A stretch of 64,000 nt of DNA from Acidobacteriota bacterium (GCA_026707545.1 JAPOWR010000001.1:2509778-2573777), one strand, 5' to 3'. Positions 25,074 through 34,229 are shown, counted from the stretch's first letter. Notes: generated by a model from the letters alone, not told the origin. Translations and numbers: made by a program.

Positions 25074-25793
25074 TTACTTCCCGGAACCGGTCTTCTTCAG
25101 CAGAAGGTCCTTGAACTCGACGCGCATCCCCGCGTCGTGGATCTGCAGGCCGATGGCGCCCTTGTCCAGGCGTTCTTCCTTCGAGTTGTCGGTGAACTCG
25201 GAGGCGAGCTTCCCGTTGATGAAGAACTGGTAGTGCCGTCCCCTGGCGACGACGCGGACCCTGTTCCAGCCACCACGCGTGATGTCGCTCTCCCTCACGG
25301 CGTCCTCGATCTCGGTGGTGTGCGTCGTTCCGTCCGGATCGATCACCAGGCTCGTTCCGCGGAAGCACGCGTACTCTTCGCGCGCGACGAAGTGGAAGTC
25401 CCACGCGCCGAGAATGTGCGGCCCGATACCCAGGTGGCCGAGATCCGCGTGGTAGCCCACGAACGGCCGCTTGCCGCTCGGGTCCTTCACGGCGTGGATC
25501 TGGATTCCGCTGTTGCCGTGGCCGGGAAAGCGGTAGCTTGCCTCCAGCTCGAAGTCCGTCAGCTCGACATCGTCGTAGACGAGATAGACGAGACGGTCCA
25601 CGCTGCCCTCGCCGACGATCATGCCGTCTTCGACGGACCAGTCGGCGATGGAGTCGGCCGGCACCGCGTGCCAACGGTCCAGCGTTTCGCCGTCGAACAT
25701 GGGGACGAAGCCCGCGTCCTCCTGCTCTTGCGCCGTCGCGGCCCACGCGGTGGCGGGTAGGAGGACAACCACGGCAATGACAACTCTCAACAT
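25074..25793 (-). CDS. DUF1080 (3-keto-disaccharide hydrolase-like) exported protein
   Basis: 239 residues from ATG 25793. The signal peptide is MLRVVIAVVVLLPATAWAATA. The concanavalin-like DUF1080 fold shows GFVPMFDGETLDRWHAVP, VDRLVYLVYDDVELTDFELEASYRFPGHGNSGIQIHA, GAWDFHFVAREEY, WNRVRVVARGRHYQFFINGKLASEFTD and the closing GAIGLQIHDAGMRVEFKDL. Family members bind or cleave sugars outside the cell, some acting on 3-keto-glycosides made by secreted dehydrogenases. It follows the PVC-type multidomain gene, with a REP-like double hairpin in the gap. Location beside quinoproteins fits oxidative sugar catabolism. Confidence 0.88.
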   Translation of the reverse strand: MLRVVIAVVVLLPATAWAATAQEQEDAGFVPMFDGETLDRWHAVPADSIADWSVEDGMIVGEGSVDRLVYLVYDDVELTDFELEASYRFPGHGNSGIQIHAVKDPSGKRPFVGYHADLGHLGIGPHILGAWDFHFVAREEYACFRGTSLVIDPDGTTHTTEIEDAVRESDITRGGWNRVRVVARGRHYQFFINGKLASEFTDNSKEERLDKGAIGLQIHDAGMRVEFKDLLLKKTGSGK

Positions 25794-25832
25794 CTTCTTC
25801 TTCACCTGTGCCAGGAGCTTGCGCGGCAGGAA

Positions 25833-25880
25833 ACTGGGTGCGCCGGCGTCACCGCCGGCATCCGGCGCGAAAGCGCCGGC
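25833..25880 (+). repeat. REP-like double hairpin, copy A
   Basis: Starts ACTGGGTGCGCCGGC, a 15-mer that recurs in opposite orientation at 56368-56382. It contains two perfect 7-bp stems: GCCGGCG/CGCCGGC (25842-25859) and CCGGCGC/GCGCCGG with a GAAA loop (25862-25879). It sits between two genes of a minus-strand operon, as does copy B. Confidence 0.6.
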
Positions 25881-25899
25881 TTCTGGACCTCCTGCCACG

Positions 25900-28800
25900 C
25901 TAACTCCTCGTTCCCAGCGTCGTGACGTACTTGAAGAGGTCCAGGAGCTGGGCCTGTGACAGCAACGACGTCAGGCCGGTGGGCATCGGGCTTCCCGTCT
26001 CACGAACTTCCTCGATCTCTTCCGCCTTGATCGTGACCAGTTCCCCCGTGGCGAGGTCCTGGATCACGAGATCGCCGGTCGTTGAACTCTCCTGCGTCCA
26101 GCGCTTGTACCCCTGGTAGATCGCGGAGTCGCGGGTCGTGATCTCCAGTGCGGTGAATCCTTCCTTGATCTCACGATTCGGCCACAGCGTCTCTTCGATG
26201 ATCCGTTCGGCCGTCAGAGTCGTGCCGACCGCGGTCAGGCTCGGCCCGATAGCGCCTCCCTCCTCGCCGACCTGGTGGCAGGAGTCACAGCCGAAGTCGA
26301 CGAAGAGCACGGCGCCCCTCTCGGCATCACCCCGCTCCGTCGCGAACTCCGCAAGGCTCTTCACCAGGCCGGCGTCGTAGTCGAGCTCGAGTGAGTCCGC
26401 TCCGCTCGCGGCGTTGAGCGCGGCCAGTAGGACACTGTCGTAACGACCGCTCGCATAGAAGGAACGGAGCAGCGACTTCGCGGCGTCGTGCCCGAGGCCA
26501 CCCGACTCGATCGCCGCGGTCAGCGCCGGCACGCCGCCCTCGCGGTTGAGGAACGCGACGAGAGCCCGGGTGGCGGTGGCGTTGTCCAAGCCAGGTTCCC
26601 CGAACAGTCTGACCGCAGACTTCGCCGCCGCTCTCGCGTCGAGGACGACGAGCGCTTCGATCGCCGACACCCGCAGCGTGGGCGCGTGCGGTGCGTCGGC
26701 ATGGGCCGCGAGCAGTTCTTTCCCGCCCTCGGCCCCGAGGCCTGCCAACGCGCCGAACGCGGCGGCCCGCACGAACGTAGGCAACGAGTCGTCCCTGGCC
26801 ATCGCGAACAGACTCTCCCGCGTGTCCCCGGCCCGCCAGACCCCGGCCAGGGTAGCGGCATTGGCGCGGAGTTCGAGACTCGGGTGCGCCATCATCTTCG
26901 CCAGACCCCAGGGCTGATCGTGCGGCTCGAGACTTCCGGTTCGCGTCGCCCTGACGGCGGCGGCCAGGATCCGTGCATGTGCGTCGGCGTCGTACCTCCC
27001 GCCGCTCACATAGCGATCCGGCATGAGGACGAACTCCTCGATCTCTTCCTTTCCACCGACCGCCAGGAGATTCTCGATCGCGCTCAGACGCGTGTCTTCG
27101 TCCAGGTGGTAGGACAACGCGATGCTGCGCAGATCCGCGATTCGCTCCCTTCCCCCCGCGCGGTTGAGCACCTCGGCGAGATGGGCCGACTCGGCGAAGT
27201 GGAGGTCTCCGCGCTCGTGCGCCGCTTCCCAGTGCGGCTTGAGGTGCTGGATCGCCTGCGAGAAGACGTACTCCATCGAGTCGTCCATCGGGCGGTCCAC
27301 GGCGCGCGCGACGACGGTGATGGACTCCGGCTGCGGAATCGCGGCAGCCGCGGCAACCGCCTCCATCCGCACCTGCGCGTCGTCGTCTTCCACGCGCCTG
27401 ACAAGGAGCGCCAGCGGATCCTCCAGGCGATCGTGCCATCGGCCCACGATGCGCGAAGCGAAAGCGCGTCCGCCCGGCTTCTCCGCCTCCAGTAACTTCG
27501 CCAGGACCGCCGGCGCGGGGACCTCGATCGTGGCGTAAGCGCCGACCGCCTCGTAGAGGTGGCGCTCGTGGTCCGCGGCTTCCGGATCCAGGCTCGCGAC
27601 CCACGCTCCGAGAGCCGTCGCGACCTTCTCCGTGTCGCGGCGGGTGAGCTCACGCTTCACCTGATAGCGCGTCCAGCTCTCCGGCGCCTCGAGGGCGGCG
27701 ACGACCTCGTCCAGCGGCGCGTCGAGCAGCTTCGGAGCCTTCACAAGGGGCGCCGAGGTAGCAGTGATCCGCCAAATCCGGCCATGCGCCTTGTCGCGCG
27801 ACGGATCACGGTACTCGTCGTCCTGGTGGCAGATGATCGGGTTGTACCAGTCGACCACGTAGACGGCGCCGTCGGGCCCGACCTTCACGTCGATCGGACG
27901 GAAGTTCCGGTGGCTCGAGTGGATGAGCGGTTCTTCCCACTTCAGAGTTGCCCCTGAACCGTCGGCCGCGACGGAAAACCGCTTCACGCGATTCGCCTGG
28001 TAGTCGCCGATCGCGAACTGGCCCCGGTACTCCGGCGGAAGGTGGCGACCGTCGAGATAGCCGATACCGGCGTAGCCGCCGGGCTCGCCGATCGTGTCGA
28101 GGCGGCGCCGGTGAGTGGTCGGGATCTGGCCGAGGGAAAGATGCGTTACGCCGCCCGCGCCGTCGACGCTGAAGATCTGTCCCCATTCACCGAACGCAAT
28201 GCCCCAGGGATTGCCGGGGCCCATGAAGTCGTACAGAAGAGAGTGCATCTGGAGCAGGCGCGGACGCAGACGGAAGAACCCGGATTGGTACAGATCGGCG
28301 GAGCCCCAGGGAGTTTCGACCCGCGACTCGATGCCGTCGCCCTGCCCCATGTACAGCTCACCGCCGGGACTCCAGATGAAGGAGTTGACCGCCTGGTGCG
28401 TATCGCCCGTTCCGAATCCGCTGAGCAGGACGCGCCGCGTATCCGCTCTTCCATCGCCATCGGTGTCTTCTAGAAAGAGAATCTCACTACCCTGTCCAAC
28501 GTAGACGCCGCCGTCGCCCAGTTCAATCGCCGTCGGAATGTTCAGCCCTTCCGCGAAGACCGTCGAGCTCTCCGCGACACCGTCGTGGTCGGCATCCTCC
28601 AGCACGATGATCTTGTCGTTCGGGACATCCCCGGGGAAGACATGCGGATACGTCGTCGTGACGGTCACGTACGCGCGGCCGGCCGTGTCCCAGCGAATCG
28701 CCAGCGGGTTCGTGAGGCCGTCGGCCTCCGACGCGAAGAGATTGACCTTCATGCCGTCCGGCACGGTGAACGAAGCGAGCTCCGCCTCGATTTCCGCGGC

Positions 28801-29769
28801 CGGGTGGGCGAAGAGCACTTCCGGTTCGGGCCGCTGATGCCCCGGGTCCTGGCCGCCATTGGCCACGGTCCAGACCCGCTCTTCGGCCTTGTCGATCAGG
28901 CCGACAAGCTGCTGCCATTCCTCGCGAAAGGAGAGATAGCCGTGGCTCGACCTGGTGAAGCGCCGCGTCGAGTCGTCGCCGTAGAGCAGCTTCCAGTTGG
29001 CGGGACGCCAGTAGTCGAACCACAGGCGCTGCTTCTCGACCACCGCCGCATGAAGCGTGGCCAAACGGTCCCATGACGGGACCTCGAAGCCGAGCTTCTG
29101 CGCAATCGTCTCCGAGACGTGCCGTAGCGACTCCTCCGTGAGATGCATGCCGTTTTCCGTCAGGCCCGGCGTTGCATCCGAAAAGAGATCGACGAAGAGG
29201 AGGCCGCGCTCCGCAGCGATCTTCTTCGTTGCCCGCACGTACCGCGCGAGAGACCGATTGTGATGCGAAAGATCCGGCAGGAACTCGCTCGCCGGCTTCT
29301 CGAAGGGCGTCGGGGACACGAGCACGACCCGGTCGGCATGCTTCAGGAATCCGTCGATCAGCGCGTTGTATGCCGACTTGAACGACTCGAGCCCTTCGAC
29401 TCCCGTCATCGATTCGGCCTTGCCGTATTGCGCAACGACAACCGACGTGCCGACCCGTTCGAGCTGAGCGTCCCAATCGCCGAAGCCGTCTTCGCGCCAG
29501 CGCTCCAGCGCGGAGCCTTGCCGGAAGACGGTGTCCGCCTCCCAGGAGAGGTCACGGAACGTGGGATGAACGTCAGCAAAGGCGTCGGTCAGAATGGTCT
29601 CGAGAAAGCCCGCCCGCTGCAGATGCACCATGTCCGTGCCGCCGGCGAGCACGACCACCTCGCCTTCGCCCAAGACCAACGGACGTGGCGCCTGCGTGCA
29701 GCTCGCCAGGAACACTCCCGACAGAAGCAAGGCCACGGAGAACGAGGGCTGGGAGGCTCTTCTCATCAT
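25900..29769 (-). CDS. PVC-type multidomain lipoprotein: SGNH-like, dehydrogenase propeller, HEAT repeats, cytochrome c
   Basis: 1289 residues. The lipobox is FLASC near residue 24. An SGNH/GDSL-like domain spans about 35-240 (VLAGGTDMVH..., VSPTPFEKP, TENGMHLTEE). A membrane-bound dehydrogenase propeller of the PVC type spans about 330-680 (DGMKVNLFASEADGLTNPLAIRWD, GPGNPWGIAFGEWG, YVVDWYNPIICHQDDEYRD). Helical HEAT-like repeats run from about 690 to 1130. A C-terminal cytochrome c domain has C1161-D-S-C1164-H1165 and the PMP motif SPMPTGL for the axial Met. Such proteins are abundant in Planctomycetes and relatives and probably oxidise sugars. It is the first gene of the pair with DUF1080. 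Confidence 0.88.
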   Translation of the reverse strand: MMRRASQPSFSVALLLSGVFLASCTQAPRPLVLGEGEVVVLAGGTDMVHLQRAGFLETILTDAFADVHPTFRDLSWEADTVFRQGSALERWREDGFGDWDAQLERVGTSVVVAQYGKAESMTGVEGLESFKSAYNALIDGFLKHADRVVLVSPTPFEKPASEFLPDLSHHNRSLARYVRATKKIAAERGLLFVDLFSDATPGLTENGMHLTEESLRHVSETIAQKLGFEVPSWDRLATLHAAVVEKQRLWFDYWRPANWKLLYGDDSTRRFTRSSHGYLSFREEWQQLVGLIDKAEERVWTVANGGQDPGHQRPEPEVLFAHPAAEIEAELASFTVPDGMKVNLFASEADGLTNPLAIRWDTAGRAYVTVTTTYPHVFPGDVPNDKIIVLEDADHDGVAESSTVFAEGLNIPTAIELGDGGVYVGQGSEILFLEDTDGDGRADTRRVLLSGFGTGDTHQAVNSFIWSPGGELYMGQGDGIESRVETPWGSADLYQSGFFRLRPRLLQMHSLLYDFMGPGNPWGIAFGEWGQIFSVDGAGGVTHLSLGQIPTTHRRRLDTIGEPGGYAGIGYLDGRHLPPEYRGQFAIGDYQANRVKRFSVAADGSGATLKWEEPLIHSSHRNFRPIDVKVGPDGAVYVVDWYNPIICHQDDEYRDPSRDKAHGRIWRITATSAPLVKAPKLLDAPLDEVVAALEAPESWTRYQVKRELTRRDTEKVATALGAWVASLDPEAADHERHLYEAVGAYATIEVPAPAVLAKLLEAEKPGGRAFASRIVGRWHDRLEDPLALLVRRVEDDDAQVRMEAVAAAAAIPQPESITVVARAVDRPMDDSMEYVFSQAIQHLKPHWEAAHERGDLHFAESAHLAEVLNRAGGRERIADLRSIALSYHLDEDTRLSAIENLLAVGGKEEIEEFVLMPDRYVSGGRYDADAHARILAAAVRATRTGSLEPHDQPWGLAKMMAHPSLELRANAATLAGVWRAGDTRESLFAMARDDSLPTFVRAAAFGALAGLGAEGGKELLAAHADAPHAPTLRVSAIEALVVLDARAAAKSAVRLFGEPGLDNATATRALVAFLNREGGVPALTAAIESGGLGHDAAKSLLRSFYASGRYDSVLLAALNAASGADSLELDYDAGLVKSLAEFATERGDAERGAVLFVDFGCDSCHQVGEEGGAIGPSLTAVGTTLTAERIIEETLWPNREIKEGFTALEITTRDSAIYQGYKRWTQESSTTGDLVIQDLATGELVTIKAEEIEEVRETGSPMPTGLTSLLSQAQLLDLFKYVTTLGTRS

Positions 29770-29783
29770 GCGAGCCGCTTCGG

Positions 29784-30074
29784 CTACCCAAGCTCCCCGG
29801 TGGCGTACTTGTGAAGGATGCTGGAGATGAGAGTCTGGTACGGAACTCCCTCACGAGCCGCCAACCTCTTGATCTCGACCAGGTCGTGGCTCGGCAACCG
29901 GATGTTGATTCGCTTGTCCTTGCGGAGCGTCTCGCGGGCCGCGGACACTAGCCTGTCGGCTTCCCGGGACGAGCCCGAAGCTAGTCGGAGGCGGCCTTCC
30001 TCGTAGGCTCTCAAGATCTCGCGCTCTTCAGGATCGAGCGCTGCTGAATCGAGCTTCGTCGTGCGTTCGGCCAT
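29784..30074 (-). CDS. CopG/BrnA-type antitoxin
   Basis: 96 residues. The C-terminal half carries the family hallmark: KDKRINIRLPSHDLVEIKRLAAREG followed by VPYQTLISSILHKYATGEL, a ribbon-helix-helix-like DNA-binding segment. It follows the BrnT-like toxin by 6 bases, the usual toxin-first order for this family, and probably represses its own promoter. It lies near the second tRNA-Glu, where toxin-antitoxin pairs often accumulate. Confidence 0.87.
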   Translation of the reverse strand: MAERTTKLDSAALDPEEREILRAYEEGRLRLASGSSREADRLVSAARETLRKDKRINIRLPSHDLVEIKRLAAREGVPYQTLISSILHKYATGELG

Positions 30075-30080
30075 TGCTGG

Positions 30081-30356
30081 TCAACTCTCCCTCAGGTACT
30101 TCTTCGTCGCCTTCCGACTCGGGATGATCGTCTTGAGGAAGAAGTCACCCGCTTCCGTCTCGACGTAGGGAACTAGGTAGGCGTACTCACCGATCTCGAT
30201 AACCGCGATCCGCTGGTGGGACCGCTCCGGATCCGGATGATCGAAGACGTCAACCAACGCACCCGATTCGATCAGGGTCGCCACCTCCTCGAAGCTGACC
30301 CCGCGCTCGGCGATCAGGCGTCTGTTCTTCGCAGGATCCCAGAGACAACGGGCCAT
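30081..30356 (-). CDS. BrnT-family ribonuclease toxin
   Basis: 91 residues. The BrnT fold is shown by MARCLWDPAKNRRLIAERGVSFEEVATLIESGALVDVFDHPD, YAYLVPYVETEAGDFFLKTIIPSRKATKKYL. BrnT toxins are RelE-like RNases neutralised by a partner antitoxin, here the gene 6 bases downstream. The start at ATG 30356 is the only sensible one. The promoter should lie between here and the tRNA-Glu at 30531. The whole pair is within 0.5 kb of the tRNA duplication border. Confidence 0.87.
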   Translation of the reverse strand: MARCLWDPAKNRRLIAERGVSFEEVATLIESGALVDVFDHPDPERSHQRIAVIEIGEYAYLVPYVETEAGDFFLKTIIPSRKATKKYLRES

Positions 30357-30478
30357 ACCGATCGGCGCCTATTGTCGCCGATTGTGTGCCGATCGTCAAC
30401 ACGAACCGTAGCCTGGCGGGAAGCGGCTCCGACCGATGCCCGGGGCGCGATCCTGCAAGCGGCGCCTCCCGTTACGGG

Positions 30479-30484
30479 TATACT
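30479..30484 (+). promoter_or_regulatory. -10-like element of tRNA-Glu copy 2
   Basis: TATACT at the same distance (46 bases) from the tRNA as in copy 1. The 127-base block 30479-30605 differs from 15877-16003 at only two positions. Confidence 0.5.
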
Positions 30485-30530
30485 CCGCGGCTCGACAGCG
30501 GTCGGCACCGCAGCCACGGCCCGAATCCGC

Positions 30531-30604
30531 GTCCCCGTCGTCTAGCCAGGTCAGGACTCCAGCCTTTCAAGCTGGCAACACGGGTTCGAATCCCGTTGGG
30601 GACA
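30531..30604 (+). tRNA. tRNA-Glu (anticodon UUC), second copy, no encoded CCA
   Basis: Same cloverleaf as at 15929 with anticodon TTC. Acceptor base 7 is G instead of A, giving a G-U pair. After the discriminator A (30604) the genome reads CTA instead of CCA, so CCA must be added enzymatically. Its 3' end abuts a truncated nucleoside hydrolase gene on the opposite strand, whose reading frame runs into the tRNA. The gene can still fold and may be functional. Confidence 0.93.
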
Positions 30605-31582
30605 CTACAGAGTCTTCGCGGGACTCGGGCCGCCTCGACGTGTGGTGGCCCTCGGGGGAGAACACGGTCTGCCTGCGCGCCGCCCCGTCGGTGATCACCC
30701 GGACCCGGCCGCGACGGGTCTCGAACAGCTGCGGCGCGATGACGTTGGCGACGGCGATCGAGTCGTGCTGGTAGGTGACCGGCCGACCCCGGCTCTGCTG
30801 GTAGAACCTGGCGTACTGGCGGTTGATGCGCTCGAGAAACGCGCCGGCCCGGCCCCCGTTCTCGCGCAGACGCTCGAGGTACTCGGCGTCCATCGAGCCT
30901 TCCTCGTCGTAGGTCACGTCGAGACCCACCATGGTGACCGGCCAGTCGAAGCGGAACACGCTGTCCAGGGCATGGGGATCGTTCCACGCGTTGGCCTCGC
31001 CGACGGTGGTCTTGTTGCCGCGCTCGCCGGCGAAGCCGACCGCGCCACCCATGATCACGACCCGCCCCACCTCTTCCACGATGCTCGGCCGGATCAGCTG
31101 GGCGAGCAGCAGGTTGGTCGCCGGTCCGACCGCGACGACGGCGATCTCGCCCGGATGGGCGGCGATCGTCCGCGCCAGGTACTCGGGGGCGGAGAGCGAC
31201 GCCTCGGTGACCGTCGGCGCGATCGCCTCCTCTACGTCCCCCAGGCCGTCGGCGCCGTGGACGAAGGCCGGGGGCTGGGGCGCCGGGTGATGGAGGGGGG
31301 CTGCCGCTCCGCGATAGACCTGTGCCGGAATGTCGAACTTCTGCTTGAGGTAGAGGGCGTTGCGGGTCCCCTGGTCGATGTCGGCGTTGCCGAAGACGGT
31401 GGTGATGCCGAGCAGGTCGATGGCGGGGGAGTAGTGGGCCAGCAGCACCGCGAAGGCGTCGTCGATGCCGATGTCGACGTCGAGGATCATCTTGTGGCGG
31501 CGGGCGGCGCGAGGAGGGCGGCCCGGGCCAGGAAGGAGCGTCGCGAAGAGCCCCGGCCGGCGGGCGGATCCAGCGAGCTCAC
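30605..31582 (-). pseudogene. Nucleoside hydrolase, frameshifted and 3'-truncated
   Basis: The main frame starts MILDVDIGIDDAFAVLLAHYSPAI (ATG 31490), a near-canonical nucleoside hydrolase N-terminus. It continues through VGPATNLLLAQLI, RVVIMGGAVG and QHDSIAVANVI (metal-binding HD). It stops making sense after RQTVFSPEG; the open frame then reads through the end of tRNA-Glu (SPTGFEPVLPA), so the C-terminal roughly 40 residues are gone. Upstream, another frame from GTG 31582 encodes a Tat-like signal (SSRRSFLARAALLAPPAA) ending in a stop just before the ATG. A one-base shift would join it to the enzyme. The GTG overlaps the upstream stop (GTGA), the normal arrangement, so this was an exported hydrolase now broken at both ends. 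Confidence 0.75.
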
Positions 31583-32655
31583 TCCGGGGTCGCCTGACGC
31601 ATCATCAGGTCGGCGTAGAGGTCGTAGAAGCGCTCCAGATCGAGGTCGAACTGCACCCAGGCCTTGCGCAGGTCCGGCGGGTGCTGCTGATCGAGCTCCC
31701 AGGCCAGGGTGTAGCCGTAGTTGATGCCGTGGTCGATGTCGACATCGACGTACATCTCGCGCTGCTCGGTGATCAACGTCGGATCGAGTAGCGCCGCGAC
31801 GCTGATCTCGTCCCACATGAAGATCCACGGCACCCAGTCGGGATCGGCGTCGGGTGGGGAAGTACGATGGAACTCCTTGATGTACTGGGCGATCGGGTTC
31901 GGCGACTGCCCGATGCGCGCGACCAGCTCCTCGCTGTGGCGGGTCTTGACCGAGATGTCCACCGGCGTGATGGTGATCTTCTTCCACGGGGCACGCAGCA
32001 CCATCCGCGCGGCCTCCGGGTCCCACATCCAGTTGAACTCCTTCTGGTACTCCGCCTTGTCGATACCGCCGCCCATCAGGACGAGCTCCTTGGCCTTGGC
32101 CGGAAGCTCGGGGTCCAGCATCAGGGCCATGGCGATGTTGGTCAGCGGCCCGCCGCCCCAGATCACCACCTCTCCCGGATGCTCGTTGACCGCCTCGACC
32201 ATGAAGTTGGCGGCGTGGCCGGTCGCCGGCTCGGTGGTGGGCTCGCCCTCGGGCAGCGGCACCCGCTCGTAGGGGCCCGGCATGCCGTCATTCCAGGCGC
32301 CCTTGTAGAGATGCTCCCCGTACATCACCTCCCAGCGCTCGGCCTCCGCCTTGCTGTTGAGGAAGGGAAAGACGGCGCCGCGGTAGACCGGGATGTCGGT
32401 GCGTCCCGCGATCTCGAGGGCGCGGAGGGTGTGGAGGGTCTCCTGTTCCATCCACAGATCGCCGCTGACGATGGTGATGCCCAGGACCTCGACGTCGGGG
32501 GATTGAACGAACATCAGCACCGACTGCATGTCGGTGCTGCACGGCCCCCTGGCGTCCTGGTCGACGATCACCTTGAGCTTCTCGCCCACCGCTGGTGAGC
32601 TACCGGCCATCGCGGCCAGCAAAGCCGACAAGAGTACGACTGCGCTTCGTTTCAT
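31579..32655 (-). CDS. Exported nucleoside hydrolase, DQD/MWDE variant
   Basis: 358 residues. The signal peptide is MKRSAVVLLSALLAAMAGSSPAVG. The first metal motif, normally DxDPGxDD, reads VDQDARGPCSTDMQS. GGGPLTNIAMALML and ELVLMGGGID are intact. The C-terminal HD motif, normally carrying the catalytic His, reads MWDEISVAALLDP. The fold is clearly that of inosine-uridine preferring nucleoside hydrolases, which cleave nucleosides to base and ribose using calcium. The changed active-site residues predict a different substrate or mechanism. It is coupled to the broken hydrolase downstream and 20 bases after the amidohydrolase gene. Confidence 0.87.
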   Translation of the reverse strand: MKRSAVVLLSALLAAMAGSSPAVGEKLKVIVDQDARGPCSTDMQSVLMFVQSPDVEVLGITIVSGDLWMEQETLHTLRALEIAGRTDIPVYRGAVFPFLNSKAEAERWEVMYGEHLYKGAWNDGMPGPYERVPLPEGEPTTEPATGHAANFMVEAVNEHPGEVVIWGGGPLTNIAMALMLDPELPAKAKELVLMGGGIDKAEYQKEFNWMWDPEAARMVLRAPWKKITITPVDISVKTRHSEELVARIGQSPNPIAQYIKEFHRTSPPDADPDWVPWIFMWDEISVAALLDPTLITEQREMYVDVDIDHGINYGYTLAWELDQQHPPDLRKAWVQFDLDLERFYDLYADLMMRQATPE

Positions 32656-32675
32656 ACACTACTCCCTTGGCCGCG

Positions 32676-34094
32676 TCAGAGCTTGGCGGCCTCCTCGGCG
32701 ATCCGGTCGGTGAGCACCCGAACGTCGCGCTTGATCTGCTCGACGTCCACGGTGAGCATTCGCCGGTCTCGCATCACCTGGCGTCCGTGGATGATCACGG
32801 TCCGGACGTCGTGCGAGCTCGCGGCGTAGGCCAGGGCCGCGTAGACGTCGTACATCGGGATCATGTTGACCGAGTCCTTGTCGACGATGACGAGGTCGGC
32901 GAGCTTGCCGGCCTCGAGCGAGCCGATCCGGTCGTCCATGTCGATCGCCCGCGCCCCGCCGATCGTCGCCATCATCACGACGTCTCGAGCCGGCATCACC
33001 CGCCGGTCCAGCTTGGCCAGCTTGTGGAGCTTGGCGGTGTAGCCCAGCAGACCCATCAGGTCGAGCGTGTTGCCGCTCATCGGGCCGTCGGTGCCGAGAC
33101 CCACGTCGAGTCCGGCCGCGAGCATCTCGAGCACCGGCGCGATGCCCTTGCCGGCCTTGACGTTCGAGACGATGTTGTGGCTCACCCCTACCCTCCGCTC
33201 TCGCAGTAGCTCGATGTCGTCGGCGTCGACGAAGATGCAGTGCGCCGCCACCAGTCGATCGTCGAGGAGTCCGACGGAGTCGAGATACTCGACCGGGCTC
33301 ATCCCGAACTCCTCGTCGATCTTGTCGATCTCGGCCTGGGTCTCCGAGAGGTGGACGAGAACCGGAACGTCGAGCTCACGCGCGGCTACGGCGACCTCCT
33401 CGAGGTGCTCTTTGTCCAGGGTGTAGGGGGCATGCGGCGCCAGCGCCGGCGTCACCAGCTCGTCGTCGGCCCATTCGGCGATAAAGCGCCGCGCGTAGGC
33501 GAGACCGCCATAGGCCTCGTCCGCGTCGGGTGCCGGGAAACCGATCACCGTCTCACCCACGACGGCGCGCATGCCGACCGCCTTGGCCGCGCGCGCCACG
33601 GCGTCTTCGAAGTAGTACATGTCGACGAAGGTCGTGGCGCCGGAGAGCACCATCTCGACGGCCCCGAGCAGCGCCCCCTTGTAGACGTTGTCGGCGTCGA
33701 CGACCATCGCTTCGAGCGGAAAGATGAAGCGCCGAAGCCGGTCGGGAATGTCGTCTCCCAGACCGCGGAACATGGTCATCGAGGCGTGGGTGTGGGTGTT
33801 CACCATCCCCGGCATGACGATGTCGCCGCCGGCGTCGATCGTCTCCTTCGCGGCATAGCGGGTCGCGACCTCGGCACCGCCGACCGCGGCGATCCGGGAA
33901 CCCGCGATCGCGATCGCGCCACCCTCGATCACCCGGAAGTCGGCGTCCATGGTCACCACCGTGGCGTTGGTGATCACCAGATCGGCGGACTCGGCGCCGC
34001 CGGCCGCGACCGACCGATCGCCGTCGGTGCAACCGAGTGTCGCGGCGGCGAGGATCGCCACCAGGGTTGCCGCTGCTGTTCTGCGTCGCCGCAA
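32676..34094 (-). CDS. Amidohydrolase lipoprotein, MTA/SAH deaminase-like
   Basis: 472 residues from TTG 34094, chosen because GGAGGT sits six bases upstream and it gives a perfect lipoprotein signal (RRRRTAAATLVAILAAATLGC). Metal ligands are HTHASM, HLSE, the His of VAAHCIFVDADD and the Asp of GLGTDGPMSGN; HAPYT matches the deaminase branch. MTA/SAH deaminases of this type remove the 6-amino group of adenine nucleosides. Export is unusual and fits the neighbouring exported nucleoside hydrolases: deaminate, then cleave. A paralogue of almost the same length lies at 49455. Probably an operon with the two hydrolases downstream. Confidence 0.87.
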   Translation of the reverse strand: MRRRRTAAATLVAILAAATLGCTDGDRSVAAGGAESADLVITNATVVTMDADFRVIEGGAIAIAGSRIAAVGGAEVATRYAAKETIDAGGDIVMPGMVNTHTHASMTMFRGLGDDIPDRLRRFIFPLEAMVVDADNVYKGALLGAVEMVLSGATTFVDMYYFEDAVARAAKAVGMRAVVGETVIGFPAPDADEAYGGLAYARRFIAEWADDELVTPALAPHAPYTLDKEHLEEVAVAARELDVPVLVHLSETQAEIDKIDEEFGMSPVEYLDSVGLLDDRLVAAHCIFVDADDIELLRERRVGVSHNIVSNVKAGKGIAPVLEMLAAGLDVGLGTDGPMSGNTLDLMGLLGYTAKLHKLAKLDRRVMPARDVVMMATIGGARAIDMDDRIGSLEAGKLADLVIVDKDSVNMIPMYDVYAALAYAASSHDVRTVIIHGRQVMRDRRMLTVDVEQIKRDVRVLTDRIAEEAAKL

Positions 34095-34229
34095 AGCTGA
34101 CCTCCGTCGGGGCGCCTGTCGGTATGCGGGTCGTCGCGCGGCGACCCGATCGGCCGGGCGTCGCGCCGTGGAGAAAGACCCTTGCGAGAGCGGCGGCGAT
34201 TGTAGCAACGGCGCCGGCGCTCGGGAGGT

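Noticed and set aside
30567..30604. C-terminal SPTGFEPVLPA as a real part of the nucleoside hydrolase.
   Set aside because: These codons are the complement of the tRNA-Glu T-arm and anticodon region. The same peptide appears in antisense frames over both tRNA copies.
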